Shown one piece after another: positions 17,247 through 25,758 of a stretch of 64,000 nt of DNA. The notes beneath the pieces were generated by a model. That model did not search any database and had not been told where the DNA came from. It saw only the letters and a program-made list of their open reading frames with translations. The position numbers and the translations under genes are program-made. Numbering within the stretch: the first letter of the stretch is position 1; every line of letters starts with the position of its first letter. This DNA is from Haloferax sp. Q22. Lineage in GTDB: Archaea > Halobacteriota > Halobacteria > Halobacteriales > Haloferacaceae. The DNA lies in NCBI RefSeq assembly GCF_001482285.1, contig NZ_LOEP01000005.1, forward strand, positions 186,001-250,000, given 5' to 3'.

Positions 17247-17353
17247 GGGCTGGGAGGGACTTGAACCCCCGACCGTCTGGTGTCTTCCGAAACCACGCGA
17301 CTCGCGTAGTCCCGCTAAAAGCCAGACGCTCTGCCTAACTGAGCTACCAGCCC
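17247..17353 (-). tRNA. tRNA-Lys (UUU) with an intron
   Basis: On the minus strand the exons form a complete 73-nt cloverleaf: 7-bp acceptor (GGGCTGG with CCAGCCC), D arm GCTC/GAGC, anticodon stem TCTGG/CCAGA with loop CTTTTAA (anticodon TTT), and T arm with TTCAAGT loop. CCA is not encoded. The anticodon loop is interrupted between positions 37 and 38 by a 34-nt intron at 17282-17315. The junctions form an ideal bulge-helix-bulge. Central helix CTTT/GAAG is flanked by 3-nt bulges TA|G and AC|A (bar marks cleavage). The intron itself closes as CGGGAC/GTTTCG and ACGCG/CGCGT helices. Archaeal splicing endonuclease should therefore remove it. Confidence 0.93.
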
Positions 17354-17377
17354 TCATCGGTTTCTTAAGTGGGGATA

Positions 17378-17385
17378 CTGATAAG
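17378..17385 (-). promoter_or_regulatory. TATA box of tRNA-Lys
   Basis: Read on the minus strand, CTTATCAG lies 25-32 nt before the first base of the tRNA, the proper distance for an archaeal TATA box. A second AT element (TTTATT side) follows farther upstream and may serve the divergent M20 peptidase gene. Confidence 0.5.
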
Positions 17386-17439
17386 CGTTTATTTTCGCCG
17401 CCCCCTCCTGCTTTGTACCCCGTTCCCGTCCCCCACAAT

Positions 17440-18684
17440 ATGGACCTTCGCGACTTCGTGGACGCGCTGCTCCGGTTCGAGAGCGTCGCCCGCGCCGAGG
17501 CCCCGGCCCAGCAGTGGGTCAAAAACCGACTGCACGACTTCGGCTTCGACACCTACGAGTGGACCGCCGACCCGGCGCGTCTGGCCGAACACCCGTCGTT
17601 CCCCGACGACCCCGACGACATCGACGCGGCGAACCGACCGAGCGTCGCCGGCGCGTTCGAGTTCGGCGACCCCGACGCCGGCCGGACGCTCGTCCTCGAC
17701 GGCCACGTGGACGTGGTGCCCGCCGACAGAGAGCTGTGGTCCCACGACCCGTTTTTACCCGACTGGGACGACGAGGCCGGCACCGTCAGCGCCCGCGGCG
17801 CGGCCGACATGAAAGCGGGGCTCGCGGCGTGCGTGTTCGCCGCGCTCGACCTTCGGGATGCCGTCGAAGCGAGTGGCCTCGACCTCGACGGGCGGGTCGT
17901 CGTGGAGAGCGTCGTCGGCGAGGAGGAAGGCGGCATCGGGGCCGCGGCGGCCGCGCTCGACAACCCCTACCCGTTCGAGCGAGACGCCGCGCTCGTCGCC
18001 GAACCGACGCGGCTCAAGCCGGTCGTCGCCACCGAGGGGTCGGTCATGAAGCGTCTCCGACTGACCGGGCGCACGGCGCACGCGGCCTCGCGGTGGCGCG
18101 GCGTGGACGTCATCGAGAAGTTCGAGGCGATTCGGGCGGCGTTCTTCGACCTCGAAGCGGAGCGGACCGACGCGGTCGCCCATCCGCTTTTCGACTACCC
18201 GATACCGTGGCCCGTCTGCGTCGGCCGCGTCGAGGCGGGGACGTGGGCGTCGAGCGTCGCGGGGACGCTCACCGCGGAGTGGAGACTCGGCGTCGCGCCG
18301 GGCGAGACCGTCGCCGAGGTCGAAGCCGCGTTCGAGGAACGGCTGGCGCGCGTCGTCGCCGACGACGAGTGGCTCTCGGCGCACCCGCCGACGTTCGAGC
18401 GCTTTTCGGTGCAGTTCGAGCCGGCCGAAATCGACGCCGACGAACCGGTCGTGGAGTCGCTGCGCGCGGCGCTCCGAGCCGACGGCCGCGACGAGGACCC
18501 CGTCGGTGCGACCTACGGAGCGGACTCGCGGCACTACGTCGAGGCAGGTATCCCGACGGTGCTGTTCGGGCCGGGCGACATCGACCAAGCGCACTTTCCG
18601 GACGAGACAGTCGAGTGGGGAGAAGTCGAGGTGGCGCGCGACGTGATTCGGGAGACGGCGACGCGCTTTCTTCAGTCGAGGTAG
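17440..18684 (+). CDS. M20-family peptidase/deacylase (ArgE/DapE-like)
   Basis: A 414-residue di-zinc amidohydrolase of the M20 family. Metal ligands are H89-x-D91 (LDGHVDVVP), D123 (GAADMKAG, bridging), E161/E162 (GEEEGG, catalytic base and ligand), and a C-terminal histidine in IDQAHFPDE. A dimerisation lid lies near residues 200-320. Substrates in the family include acetylornithine, succinyl-diaminopimelate and dipeptides; which applies cannot be decided. The ATG at 17440 starts at the family's first helix. Its last 13 nt overlap the 3' end of the convergent gene at 18672. Confidence 0.87.
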   Translation: MDLRDFVDALLRFESVARAEAPAQQWVKNRLHDFGFDTYEWTADPARLAEHPSFPDDPDDIDAANRPSVAGAFEFGDPDAGRTLVLDGHVDVVPADRELWSHDPFLPDWDDEAGTVSARGAADMKAGLAACVFAALDLRDAVEASGLDLDGRVVVESVVGEEEGGIGAAAAALDNPYPFERDAALVAEPTRLKPVVATEGSVMKRLRLTGRTAHAASRWRGVDVIEKFEAIRAAFFDLEAERTDAVAHPLFDYPIPWPVCVGRVEAGTWASSVAGTLTAEWRLGVAPGETVAEVEAAFEERLARVVADDEWLSAHPPTFERFSVQFEPAEIDADEPVVESLRAALRADGRDEDPVGATYGADSRHYVEAGIPTVLFGPGDIDQAHFPDETVEWGEVEVARDVIRETATRFLQSR

Positions 18685-19343
18685 TCGTCGAGGGCGTCCG
18701 CGACCACGTCGCCGGGGGCGGCGTCTTCGAGCGAGGCGCGGCGGCGGAGTTCGAGGTAGACGTCGGCCGGGAGCGTCACGTCGAGCGTGCCGATATCGAC
18801 GCCGTGGGCCGACAGGGCGTCCACGACGGGGGTGCCGTCGTTGACCTCGCTGGCGAGGCGGCGGACCTCGCGGACGGTCAGTCCGGCGTCGAGCGTCGCC
18901 CACGCGAGGTGAAGCCTGGCGTCGCCGGAGACGCGGGCGATGTGCTTGGCGGCCGTGGGGGCGATGCGCCCGCGGGCGACGTGTCGGCGGACCGATTGCG
19001 GGAGGTCGTGCACGCGGGCCCACTTGCGGATGAAAGAGACGGACACGTCGCCGCCGGCGCGTTCGGCGGCGCGCTTGTAGGAGCCGACGCCCCGGACGAG
19101 GGCGGCGCAGGCGGCCGCGCCGCGAAGCATGAACACGTGGTCGTCGTCGCCGGCGGTGGACTCGGAGAACGAGCGGACCGTTCTGGCGGCCTCGGCAAGG
19201 CTGTCGGGGTCGGTGGGGTCGAACCCGACGGCCTCGCGGGCGCGATCGCCCGTGACGGCGGGGTCGCCGCGGACGACCGGTTCACCGACCGGTTCTCGTC
19301 GGTCGGCCGGAACCTCGGTCGTTCGGCGTTCGTCGTTCGTCAT
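18672..19343 (-). CDS. Haloarchaeal helix-turn-helix-like protein (DUF7119-type)
   Basis: A 223-residue protein I recall as the DUF7119 family of haloarchaea; function unknown. A charged, probably disordered N-terminus (to about residue 45) precedes a helical core. SYKRAAERAGGDVSVSFIRKWARVHDLP and RIAPTAAKHIARVSGDARLHLAWATLDAGLTVREVRRLASEV resemble the ParB/KorB-type HTH with its PTAAKHIARV helix, so DNA binding is plausible. The C-terminal VTLPADVYLELRRRASLED looks like a ribbon-helix-helix segment. It overlaps the convergent M20 gene by 13 nt. Confidence 0.7.
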   Translation of the reverse strand: MTNDERRTTEVPADRREPVGEPVVRGDPAVTGDRAREAVGFDPTDPDSLAEAARTVRSFSESTAGDDDHVFMLRGAAACAALVRGVGSYKRAAERAGGDVSVSFIRKWARVHDLPQSVRRHVARGRIAPTAAKHIARVSGDARLHLAWATLDAGLTVREVRRLASEVNDGTPVVDALSAHGVDIGTLDVTLPADVYLELRRRASLEDAAPGDVVADALDDYLD

Positions 19344-19513
19344 CTACGAGACGGTAACGCGTTCGGACTTAAAAACGTCCCCCCGAGAGGCGAGATTCGC
19401 GCGCGAGCGGTCGGCGGGCGGAATACGAGCAAGTAGCTAGAGGCCCGCAAACGAGGGACGGCAGAGGGCGGGGATTCGCTGACGGCGACCGATTCCGGGT
19501 GGGCGGCGGGCGG

Positions 19514-19684
19514 TTACTCCTCGCGAGACTCCGAGAGGTGCGACCAGATTTCGGTACAGCCCGCACCGTCTTCGAGGTCTTTGAGGTGAGCCGTGGGGTC
19601 TTCTTCCTCCGCCTCAGTCGACGACTCGACCTCGGCGTCAGCCTCGCGGTCGCGTTCGGGTTCGAGTTCTGCCTCGCCGGTCAT
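19514..19684 (-). CDS. Small acidic protein (56 aa), second gene of an overlapping pair
   Basis: An ORF with a Glu/Asp-rich first half (residues 1-30) and a conserved-looking end, DPTAHLKDLEDGAGCTEIWSHLSE, with one cysteine. I recall similar short haloarchaeal proteins ending in GAGC-x-EIW-x-HLSE, without known function. Its ATG overlaps the stop of the 29-codon ORF upstream by ATGA, which supports translation of both. Confidence 0.6.
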   Translation of the reverse strand: MTGEAELEPERDREADAEVESSTEAEEEDPTAHLKDLEDGAGCTEIWSHLSESREE

Positions 19685-19770
19685 GCGTCACCCTCCTGCG
19701 ACTGTTCGAACAGCTCTGGGGCGACGTCGGCGGAGGCGTGTTGTCGGACGGCGGTGCGGTGGTCACTCAT
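19681..19770 (-). CDS. Very small ORF (29 aa) upstream of the acidic protein
   Basis: MSDHRTAVRQHASADVAPELF leads a 29-residue reading frame whose TGA overlaps the next ATG. It faces away from the zinc-motif gene at 19989 across a ~220-bp spacer that contains no other frame. It could be a leader peptide or a microprotein; only the ATGA coupling and haloarchaeal codon use support it. Confidence 0.4.
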   Translation of the reverse strand: MSDHRTAVRQHASADVAPELFEQSQEGDA

Positions 19771-19988
19771 CACCACCACGTACCGGCCGGACCCGCATAA
19801 GGGAATCCGCACCTGTAATGTGTACCCCCACTCCCGGCTACCGGAACGGGTTGCCCCTACCTCTGACGGCCGGTTTCGGGCACAATCGCACGACTACGCC
19901 GGAACGACCGCCAAAACGCGCGTCGCGCTCCCCCGCGGGGATTGCGGGCGCCGCCCCGCATAGGTAGCCGGAGCGCGGAAGGTGAGGT

Positions 19989-20312
19989 ATGAGCGTCTCC
20001 CTGCGCGTCCTCGACGACGGGGCGTGGGTCTCCGTGAACGACGCCAGAGAAGTGAGCGTGAGCGAACTCTGGCGGCTCGACGACCCGTCATTCTGTGGGT
20101 GCGAGCTTCCCGACTTCGTCGTCGAGAACATCCTCGACGTCGGCGCGGACGGTAGAACCATCTCCGCGAGGGTGTACGGCCAGTGCATCGCCTGCGGCCA
20201 GACGGGCGTGCCCGGCTGGGTTCCGGTCGGCAGGCTCCGCGAGGGCGAATTCGTCGATATCGACCGCGAGCGGGTCGTCCTCCCGGTTCGACGCGGCGAC
20301 GACGACGAATAG
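19989..20312 (+). CDS. Four-cysteine haloarchaeal protein, unknown function
   Basis: A 107-residue protein with C36-x-C38 (SFCGCELP) and C66-x2-C69 (QCIACGQTG), a spacing suited to one zinc or iron-sulfur site between two beta-rich halves. No signal peptide or membrane segment is present and the tail is acidic (RRGDDDE). It lies 88 nt before the sirohaem reductase on the same strand, so it may be expressed with it, but a role in that pathway is only inferred from position. Confidence 0.65.
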   Translation: MSVSLRVLDDGAWVSVNDAREVSVSELWRLDDPSFCGCELPDFVVENILDVGADGRTISARVYGQCIACGQTGVPGWVPVGRLREGEFVDIDRERVVLPVRRGDDDE

Positions 20313-20400
20313 GCAACATTCTCCGCTTTTGGGCAGCACCGGGAAGGGTTGACGGTACGCTCGGGGCCTTACGTGGGCACGTATATGGACATTCATACGA

Positions 20401-22179
20401 ATGCCCACGGACGTCGAACGCTGGAAGTCGGAGGTCTACGGTAACGAGATACGAGAGCACCTGCTCGAATTCGCCGAGCAGGGCTGGGACACCATCCCGG
20501 AAGACGAGCGAGACGCCTGGTTCGAGCGCTTCAAATGGTGGGGACTGTACCACCAGCGCAACGGTCAGGAGTCGTACTTCATGATGCGCATCGGGACGCC
20601 GAACGGCGTGCTGACGCCCGGCCAGACCGAAGTCGTCGCGGAGGTCGCCGACGAGTACGCCCGCGGCCCCGCCGAGAACCCCATCTTCGGCAACGGCTAC
20701 GTCGACTGGACGACCCGCCAGTCGATTCAGCTCCACTGGATCAAACTGGAGGACATCCCGGAAATCTTCGAGAAGCTCGAATCGGTCGGTCTCTCGACGC
20801 AACAGGCCTGCGGTGACTCGTGGCGCAACATCGTCGGCTGTCCCGTCGCCGGCAAGGACAAACACGAGCACGTCGACGCGCTCCCCGTCGCGATGGAGCT
20901 CAACGAGACGTTCAAGGGCAACGACGACCACTCGAACCTCCCGCGGAAGTGGAAGGTCTCTGTCACCGGCTGCCGCGAGGGCTGCGGACAGGGCGACATC
21001 AACGACCTCGCGCTCGAGCCCGCGACCAAGGAGATAGACGGCGAGGAGACGAAGGGGTTCAACATCCGCATCGGCGGCGGCCTCTCGCGTAACGAGCCGC
21101 GACTCGCCCGCGACATCGACGTGTTCGTGACGCCCGAGCAGGCGGCCGAGGTCTCGGGAGCCATCTCCGCGCTGTTCCGCGAGAACGGCGACCGCGACAA
21201 CCGCTACAACGCCCGCATCAAGTTCCTGATGGACGAGTGGGGCGCGGAGAAGTTCCGCAACGTCCTCCAGGAGGAGTTCGTCGACTTCGAACTGGAGACC
21301 GCCGGCGACGACCTGCGCTCGGAGTACTCCTACAACTCCGGCTACGCCGACGGCGGCCATTCCGACCACGTCGGCATCCACGAGCAGGCTGACGGCAACT
21401 ACTACGTCGGACTCGACGTCCTCGTCGGTCGCATGGGCGTCGACGACACGAAGGAGCTCGCCCGCGTCGCCGACGAGTACGGCTCCGGTGAGATTCGCAT
21501 CACCCAGCGCCAGAACGTCATCATCACCGACGTGCCCGAGGAGAAGCTCGACGCGCTGCAGGACGAGGACCTCCTCGACCACTACTCGCCCGACCCGCAC
21601 CCGTTCATGCGCGGCTCTATCGCCTGTACGGGCACCGAGTTCTGTTCGCTCTCCATCGTGGAGACGAAGAACCGGCAGGTCCGCTACGCCCGCTGGCTCA
21701 AGGAGAACGTCGAACTCCCCGCGGGCGTCGAGGACTTCCACATCCACCTCTCGGGCTGTACGGCCTCCTGCGCCCAGCCGCAGATTGCAGACATCAGCCT
21801 CCGCGGCATGAAGACCCGCAAGGACGGCGAGCCGGTCGAGGCGCTCGACATCGGCCTCGGTGGCGGTCTCGGCGAGAACCCGAACTTCGCCGAGTGGGTC
21901 ACCCAGCGCGTCCCCGTCGACGAGGTGCCGGGCGCAATCAAGAACCTGCTTGCGAACTTCGAGGAGCGCCGCGAGGGCGACGAGACGTTCCGCGAGTTCG
22001 TCGCCCGGACGGACGAAGAGGACCTCGCCGAACTGGTCGAACCCGAAGAGACCAGCTACGAGGACCCGATGATGCACAACACGAAGCGCACGTGGTACCC
22101 CTACGCGGAAGACGACTCGATGGACGCGAGTCCCGCGCCGACCCACGGCGACGGCACGCCCATCACGAGCGACGACTGA
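20401..22179 (+). CDS. Ferredoxin-dependent nitrite/sulfite (sirohaem) reductase
   Basis: A 592-residue sirohaem/4Fe-4S reductase made of two ferredoxin-like and sirohaem-binding repeats. It catalyses six-electron reduction of nitrite to ammonia or sulfite to sulfide in assimilation, using ferredoxin. Repeat one has QSIQLHWIKLEDIPEI and GDSWRNIVGCPVAG; repeat two has RITQRQNVIITDVPEEK. The cluster ligands are C409 and C415 (CTGTEFC) and C453 and C457 (CTASC). The choice between nitrite and sulfite cannot be made from these motifs. The ATG at 20401 directly starts the conserved N-terminal helix. FixABCX encoded 4 kb upstream could help supply reduced ferredoxin. Confidence 0.9.
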   Translation: MPTDVERWKSEVYGNEIREHLLEFAEQGWDTIPEDERDAWFERFKWWGLYHQRNGQESYFMMRIGTPNGVLTPGQTEVVAEVADEYARGPAENPIFGNGYVDWTTRQSIQLHWIKLEDIPEIFEKLESVGLSTQQACGDSWRNIVGCPVAGKDKHEHVDALPVAMELNETFKGNDDHSNLPRKWKVSVTGCREGCGQGDINDLALEPATKEIDGEETKGFNIRIGGGLSRNEPRLARDIDVFVTPEQAAEVSGAISALFRENGDRDNRYNARIKFLMDEWGAEKFRNVLQEEFVDFELETAGDDLRSEYSYNSGYADGGHSDHVGIHEQADGNYYVGLDVLVGRMGVDDTKELARVADEYGSGEIRITQRQNVIITDVPEEKLDALQDEDLLDHYSPDPHPFMRGSIACTGTEFCSLSIVETKNRQVRYARWLKENVELPAGVEDFHIHLSGCTASCAQPQIADISLRGMKTRKDGEPVEALDIGLGGGLGENPNFAEWVTQRVPVDEVPGAIKNLLANFEERREGDETFREFVARTDEEDLAELVEPEETSYEDPMMHNTKRTWYPYAEDDSMDASPAPTHGDGTPITSDD

Positions 22180-22279
22180 GCGCGCAGACTGCGCTCGTCG
22201 CCGGTTCCCGGCACCGGCTCGCGTCGGTGACGACTCCGCCGCGCTACCTATTTACGACGACACCATACACTACTCACAG

Positions 22280-22564
22280 ATGCCAGACCGAATCCTGAAG
22301 GTCAACGCCTACACGACGCTGGACCTCGTCGACGCGTCGGCGACGGGTCACGACTTCGAGGAGTCGGCGTTCGCGGTGTGCAACGTCACCTCGCCGCGGA
22401 AACACCCCGACGAGATTACCCTCGAACTCGAACTCGACTGGACGCAACTCGACGCGCTCGCGCCGCACGCGGACAAGCTGACGCTGTCGCCCGACGAGGC
22501 CCGGAAGCTCGCGGCCGACCTCGAAAAACACGCAGATCGGGTCGAAGCCGAACAGCGCGACTGA
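22280..22564 (+). CDS. DUF6360-type haloarchaeal protein
   Basis: A 94-residue acidic protein (MPDRILKVNAYTTLDLVDAS) whose order of beta strands followed by a terminal helix (SPDEARKLAADLEKHADRVE) matches the family I recall as DUF6360. No metal or catalytic motif is visible. It follows the sirohaem reductase by 100 nt and has its own AT-rich upstream stretch (ctatttacgacgacacc), so it may be independently transcribed. Confidence 0.65.
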   Translation: MPDRILKVNAYTTLDLVDASATGHDFEESAFAVCNVTSPRKHPDEITLELELDWTQLDALAPHADKLTLSPDEARKLAADLEKHADRVEAEQRD

Positions 22565-22883
22565 CCGCAGTCCCCCGATTTTCGACGCCGGTTCGACGGC
22601 CCGGAGCGGCGGGACCGTCCGCGCGAACTCGACGGTTCGTGACAACACAACCCATGAGAATTTCTATCCCTGTTTAGTCAACGAATCGTGTGAAACCGTG
22701 TCTCGAATGTTCGATTCTTACTGCAACGAGACCAATCGTTAGACATATGCCTTCGGAAGCCGCAGGATGTGTTGTGATACAGACGACGCCCTTACGCCGT
22801 CCACGCACCGAGCGTCGACCGCACTCCACCTCCCGCGCTCACCCGGCGAATCGAACGCCGGCCACAGCGCGGGGGGTGGTGGC
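22565..22883. other. Intergenic region before the EamA gene
   Basis: About 320 bp without a convincing gene. The middle third (22630-22760) is clearly AT-richer than the flanks and holds a short palindrome, TCGAA-TG-TTCGA, at 22703-22714, which could be an operator or promoter part. An in-frame run upstream of the EamA start begins at 22767 but encodes a histidine/serine-rich sequence unlike coding DNA here. No RNA gene was recognised. Confidence 0.4.
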
Positions 22884-23804
22884 GTGAGCCGTCACCGGAC
22901 CCTCGTCCTCTTCGTCGCGGCCGCGGTGCTGTTCGGCACCTCCTTCGTCGGCATCAAGGCCGCCATCGGCTCGGTCCCACCAGTGCTCTTTGCGGCCTTC
23001 CGCGTCGACGTCGCCGCCGTCGTCCTCCTGACGCTCGTCGCCGTCCGCGGCGGCTACTGGCTCCCGCGGACCCGCGCCGACGCGCTCGGCATCCTCGCCA
23101 GCGCCGCGTTCGTCCTCGGGGCGAACAACGTGTTCCTCTTCCTCGGCCAGCAGCACGCGACGACCGGCGCGGCGGCCGTCATGTACAGCATCATGCCCGT
23201 GGCCTCCCCGGTGTTCGCCGTCTTGCTCCTCGATGACGCGCGCATCTCCGCGGTCGACGCTGCCGGCATCCTGCTCGGACTCGTCGGCGTCGTCGTCATC
23301 GTCGGCCCCGAGAGCGTCCTCGGCGGCGGGAGCGTCGGACAGGCGCTCATCGTCTGTTCGGCGCTGTCGGTCGCCTTCGGGACCGTCCTGCTCAAGCGCG
23401 TCGGCCCCTCTATCGGGACGCTCCCGCAGACCGCGTGGGCGATGGCGGCCGCCGCCGTCGGCATCCACGCCGCCAGCCTCGGTCTCGGCGAGTCGGTCGC
23501 GCAGGTCGCGTGGTCGCCGGAGCTCGTCGCCGCGATTCTCTACGTCGGCATGCCCGCGACCGCCGCGGCCTACCCGGTCTACTTCGCGCTCCTCGCCGAG
23601 GCCGGCCCCGTCCGCGGCAACCTCGTCGCCTACGCGATGCCGGTCGTCGCCACCGTCACCGGCTGGGCGTTCCTCGGCGAGTCCGTCTCGCCGGCGACCG
23701 TCCTCGGCTTCGGGGTCATCCTCTCCGGATTCCTCCTCGTGCAGCGCGAAAGCGTGGCTCGGGTGGTCGGACTCCGGGGAAGCGTCCCCGCGGAAGCGGA
23801 GTGA
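22884..23804 (+). CDS. EamA/DMT-family transporter
   Basis: A 306-residue inner-membrane protein with ten hydrophobic helices in two EamA repeats. The opening SRHRTLVLFVAAAVLFGTSFVGIKAAIGSVPP is the first helix with its conserved G-T/S-S-F-V-x-I-K element. AAVMYSIMPVASPVFAVLLLDD and AYAMPVVATVTGWAFLGE are the signature helices 4 and 9. GTG at 22884 is chosen because it immediately precedes helix 1. The cargo is unknown; relatives export amino acids or purines. It resembles the minus-strand paralogue at 24609. Confidence 0.8.
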   Translation: MSRHRTLVLFVAAAVLFGTSFVGIKAAIGSVPPVLFAAFRVDVAAVVLLTLVAVRGGYWLPRTRADALGILASAAFVLGANNVFLFLGQQHATTGAAAVMYSIMPVASPVFAVLLLDDARISAVDAAGILLGLVGVVVIVGPESVLGGGSVGQALIVCSALSVAFGTVLLKRVGPSIGTLPQTAWAMAAAAVGIHAASLGLGESVAQVAWSPELVAAILYVGMPATAAAYPVYFALLAEAGPVRGNLVAYAMPVVATVTGWAFLGESVSPATVLGFGVILSGFLLVQRESVARVVGLRGSVPAEAE

Positions 23805-23929
23805 AAGTGAGAACACGGGCTTTTTGAGACGCGTACTCGCTGCCAGTTCGTTGAGAGCGTGCTGAGTACGGCGCACGCCGAGTACGCAGGTATCCCGGGA
23901 ATTATGTCGAACACCGACGACGTTCGCCC

Positions 23930-24553
23930 ATGCAACGCGCCGCGTCTTCGCACCTAACCACACTCGAACGGTGGAGTCCGGCACTCTTTCTCGTCGGCGG
24001 GGTAGTGTTGGTCGCTCATGCTGCGAGCCTCGCTGTTACGTGGCTCGTAGACCTACCCGTTCCGCGGAACGTTTTTGCTGGCGTCGGTCACGCGGTGGCG
24101 TTCTTGGGATTAGGAGGGCTGTGCTATGGACTCACGGACCGGGGTCCCCAGTTGGCGCGCGCCGGCGGCATCCTTGCAGTACTCGGCGTGGTCGGATTCA
24201 CGCTGACGTTCCTCGTGGGGAGCGCCGAGTTCGTGGCGATGACTCCGCCAACCTGGGTTGAAGCCGCTCAGCTATCGAATATCGTCCCAATGGTTCTCGG
24301 ATTCCTTCTCGTCGGCATCGCGAGTCTGCGGACTGGCTCACACCCACAGTTCCTCGGTGTTCTCTTGTTCGTGCCGGCTGTCGCCTTCGCTGTGAACGTC
24401 GCCCGCGTCGCGGTCCTGGGTCCGTGGACTCCCCCGTGGGCACCGTTCCTCTTCGGGAGTTTGCAGGCTCTCGCCATGCTAGCCATCGGTTACTCCCTCC
24501 GTGACGAGTCCATACGAACAACGCGTGCGAATCGACCGCCTGACGCCGTCTGA
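23930..24553 (+). CDS. Integral membrane protein, six-helix, unknown
   Basis: A 207-residue hydrophobic protein with about six predicted spans: roughly 15-40, 48-68, 75-97, 112-130, 138-160 and 168-188. Short loops and charged ends (MQRAASSHLTTLERWSP; RDESIRTTRANRPPDAV) bound them. There is no recognisable transporter motif. Codon use is slightly less GC-biased than the neighbouring EamA genes (for example tta, gtt and ctt codons), hinting at a different history. Confidence 0.6.
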   Translation: MQRAASSHLTTLERWSPALFLVGGVVLVAHAASLAVTWLVDLPVPRNVFAGVGHAVAFLGLGGLCYGLTDRGPQLARAGGILAVLGVVGFTLTFLVGSAEFVAMTPPTWVEAAQLSNIVPMVLGFLLVGIASLRTGSHPQFLGVLLFVPAVAFAVNVARVAVLGPWTPPWAPFLFGSLQALAMLAIGYSLRDESIRTTRANRPPDAV

Positions 24554-24608
24554 AAGCGCATCGCACTCACCGAGAAGGCAAACACAGAGACAGAGAACGA
24601 AACCGAAC

Positions 24609-25556
24609 CTACGCGGCAACCCGTCGCCGGACCGCGACGGCGACCGACACCAGCATTTCCTTTTTCATCGCCGCGAAGCCGAAGAAGATGGCTCCGAAGC
24701 CGACGAGCGCCGTCGTGTCGATGACGTGACCGAGGAGCGCCCAGCTCATGAGCGCCGCGACCACGGGTTCGACGTAGCCGATGAGGTTGAGTTCGGTCGG
24801 TCCGAGGCGGTCCAGAAGCTCGAAGTAGAGGAGGAACGCCACCGCGCCGGAGACGAGCGTCAGGTAGAGGAACGACGCGATACCGGCGGGGGCGAACTCG
24901 ATAGTGGAAAGCGACTCGCCGCGGACGAGTGCCCAGCCGTGAAGCAGGACACCGCCACCGAGCATCGACCACGCCTGCATCGACTGGACCGGGAGGTCAC
25001 TCCGGAGCGGGCGGGTGAGGACCGCACCGAGGGCGAACGACACCGCCGCGAGGAAGATGAGGACGATGCCGAGTCCCTGCGCCGACCCGGACGATCCCGA
25101 GAACGCCGAGACTGGGTCGGCGACGAGCACGGCACCGGCGAAACCGGCGAGCAGCCCGAGCGTCCCGGTCTTCCCCAGCGACCCCTCGGTGAGGATGACC
25201 GAGGCGAAGACCGCAGTCAGGATGGGCGAGAGGCTGATGATGATAGAGGCCACCGCGCCGGGGACGTGTTCCTGTCCGAGGTAGAGCAGGCCGTGGTAGG
25301 CGGCGATGATGAACACCGCGCCGATGGTCGTCGCGAGCAGTTCGTCTCTGGTCTCGGGTCGCCAGCGGTCGGTGGAGTAGCAGGCGTACGCCAGCATCAC
25401 GAGCCCCGCGAGTTCGTAGCGGAGCGCCGCGAAAGAGAGCGTCGGGAAGAACTCCAAGCCGACCTCGATGGCGACGAACGAAGTGCCCCACATCGCCGCG
25501 AGCGCGACGAAAAGCAGGGGCGTGGTCGGAATGTTTCTCCAAGTGGTTCGCGTCAT
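24609..25556 (-). CDS. EamA/DMT-family transporter
   Basis: A 315-residue ten-helix membrane protein with two EamA repeats. WGTSFVAIEVGLEFFPTLSFAALRYELAGLVML is helix 1-2 with the family's T-S-F-V and R-Y elements. SIIISLSPILTAVFASVILTE and NLIGYVEPVVAALMSWALLGH are the paired signature helices. It is divergent from the Lrp/AsnC-type regulator at 25759 across an AT-rich 200-bp promoter region. That arrangement is common for amino-acid exporters and their regulator, so an amino-acid cargo is a reasonable inference. Confidence 0.82.
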   Translation of the reverse strand: MTRTTWRNIPTTPLLFVALAAMWGTSFVAIEVGLEFFPTLSFAALRYELAGLVMLAYACYSTDRWRPETRDELLATTIGAVFIIAAYHGLLYLGQEHVPGAVASIIISLSPILTAVFASVILTEGSLGKTGTLGLLAGFAGAVLVADPVSAFSGSSGSAQGLGIVLIFLAAVSFALGAVLTRPLRSDLPVQSMQAWSMLGGGVLLHGWALVRGESLSTIEFAPAGIASFLYLTLVSGAVAFLLYFELLDRLGPTELNLIGYVEPVVAALMSWALLGHVIDTTALVGFGAIFFGFAAMKKEMLVSVAVAVRRRVAA

Positions 25557-25758
25557 GGTCGAATCTGTTTCAGTTCTCAGAGACGCGTGTTGTTAAATCC
25601 TTCTACAAGTGATTCGATTTGAGTTGGATTTTAAACTGAATATAGTCGTATTTGCTGTAGTAAATTCTCTATAATTCGTGATAGTCCGAGAGCGTGAGAG
25701 AGGTGGCGAAAACGGCGGACAGAACAAGGACTTACGTCACCGACCGCAACGAGAGGGT

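Noticed and set aside
17099-17296. A longer endonuclease start overlapping tRNA-Lys
   Set aside because: The extra residues translate the tRNA and are not family-like; the ATG at 17098 matches the usual N-terminus.
19894-22146. A 750-codon minus-strand frame
   Set aside because: It lies opposite the sirohaem reductase, whose motifs are unmistakable.
22767-22883. Upstream extension of the EamA transporter
   Set aside because: It is rich in His/Ser/Arg and precedes the first membrane helix; GTG at 22884 gives the family's N-terminus.
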